Assembly (NCBI GenBank): GCA_001604065.1
Contig: LVAO01000018.1
Coordinates: 1-45,389 of the forward strand
From: Clostridiales bacterium Firm_09
Lineage (GTDB): Bacteria > Bacillota > Clostridia > Christensenellales > DTU072
Direction of reading: 5' to 3'
DNA length: 45,389 nt
Part shown: positions 45,258 to 45,389 of the stretch, piece after piece
Numbering within the stretch: the first letter of the stretch is position 1
How the letters are laid out: each line of letters starts with the position of its first letter
Program-made: the position numbers and the translations under genes
Notes under the pieces: model-generated
The model's database searches: none
The model's input: the letters and a program-made list of their open reading frames with translations, nothing else
Told to the model about the DNA's origin: nothing

Positions 45258-45389
45258 AAGGAAACACTTCATAAATCTTTGAGAATTTAAGCAAAAGATT
45301 TTCGAGGCGATTTGCGGTTGACCGAGGAAGAAGGCAATAGCGTTGCCTTCGACGACGGGCAGACGGAAAGCGACCGAAAAGATTTGCTT
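45258..45389. repeat. Nested inverted-repeat element, cut by the right edge
   Basis: It begins with the 17-base end shared with 15752 and 32793 (45259-45275). An imperfect inverted pair follows: 45289-45310 with 45371-45389 (AAGCAAA...TTTTCG against CGAAAAGATTTGCTT). At the centre a perfect hairpin GAAGGCAA (45330-45337) / TTGCCTTC (45343-45350) has a 5-base loop. No ORF is present. It looks like a non-coding mobile or structured repeat whose right end lies just outside the window. Confidence 0.5.

Overview
The window reads as chromosomal DNA from a Gram-positive, low-oxygen Firmicutes/Clostridia-type bacterium, probably an uncultured gut lineage. This is an inference. It rests on strong AGGAGG-like ribosome binding sites, sigma-A promoters (often with an extended -10), many intrinsic terminators, a SleL/YaaH-like LysM-GH18 enzyme, a PadR/HAAS pair, a YitT-DUF2179 protein, a GTP-type PEP carboxykinase, and a sodium-pump decarboxylase operon with an OadG-related small subunit. 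No tRNA, rRNA, CRISPR array, phage or transposase gene was found.

Layout. 1-3869 (minus): 5' part of a giant secreted MBG/Ig-repeat protein that runs off the left edge. 4013-6745: sodium-translocating decarboxylase operon (gamma-like tail protein, biotin carrier, OadB, and a small membrane protein that looks like an InlB repeat joined to an OadG-like segment); no carboxyltransferase alpha subunit is present. 6889-10616: LysM-GH18 hydrolase, overlapping DUF3298 protein, ferritin-like protein, a 63-aa protein, and Ku. 10630-12534 (minus): DUF1680/GH127 glycosidase. 12655-15740: AlkD-like protein, Dtd, GlmS. 16034-17368: uracil permease. 17513-20971: MBG lipoprotein. 21229-23010: PEPCK. 23340-25232: YgiQ radical SAM protein. 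25309-28697: LysA and an overlapping RND/MMPL protein. 28798-30135: glutamate dehydrogenase. 30266-32767: YitT, cyclase, SecB-like protein and InlB-repeat membrane protein in a tightly packed run. 32910-33548: Upp. 33779-34973: PadR regulator with HAAS membrane protein. 35160-36476: LPG-synthase-like flippase-fold protein, followed by a 1965-aa GLUG/MBG surface protein (36524-42421) and a BspA-type LRR lipoprotein (42521-45196).

How the genes work together. Central metabolism (PEPCK, glutamate dehydrogenase, Na+-pump decarboxylase, LysA, GlmS) suits amino-acid fermentation with decarboxylation-driven Na+ export. UraA and Upp form a split uracil salvage route. A recurring theme is a surface proteome of MBG, GLUG, InlB-type and LRR proteins. 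They carry signal peptides or lipoboxes and C-terminal membrane anchors, and none shows an LPXTG signal. A SecB-like chaperone is encoded among them.

The least-explained signals are: the InlB/OadG-like fusion in the Na+ pump operon; three intergenic elements sharing a 17-base end (15752, 32793, 45259), one of which is a 79-bp inverted-repeat unit and one a nested structure cut by the right edge; a hexapeptide upstream frame overlapping the PEPCK start; an orphan plus-strand terminator at 4013-4062; and three stacked hairpins before ygiQ.
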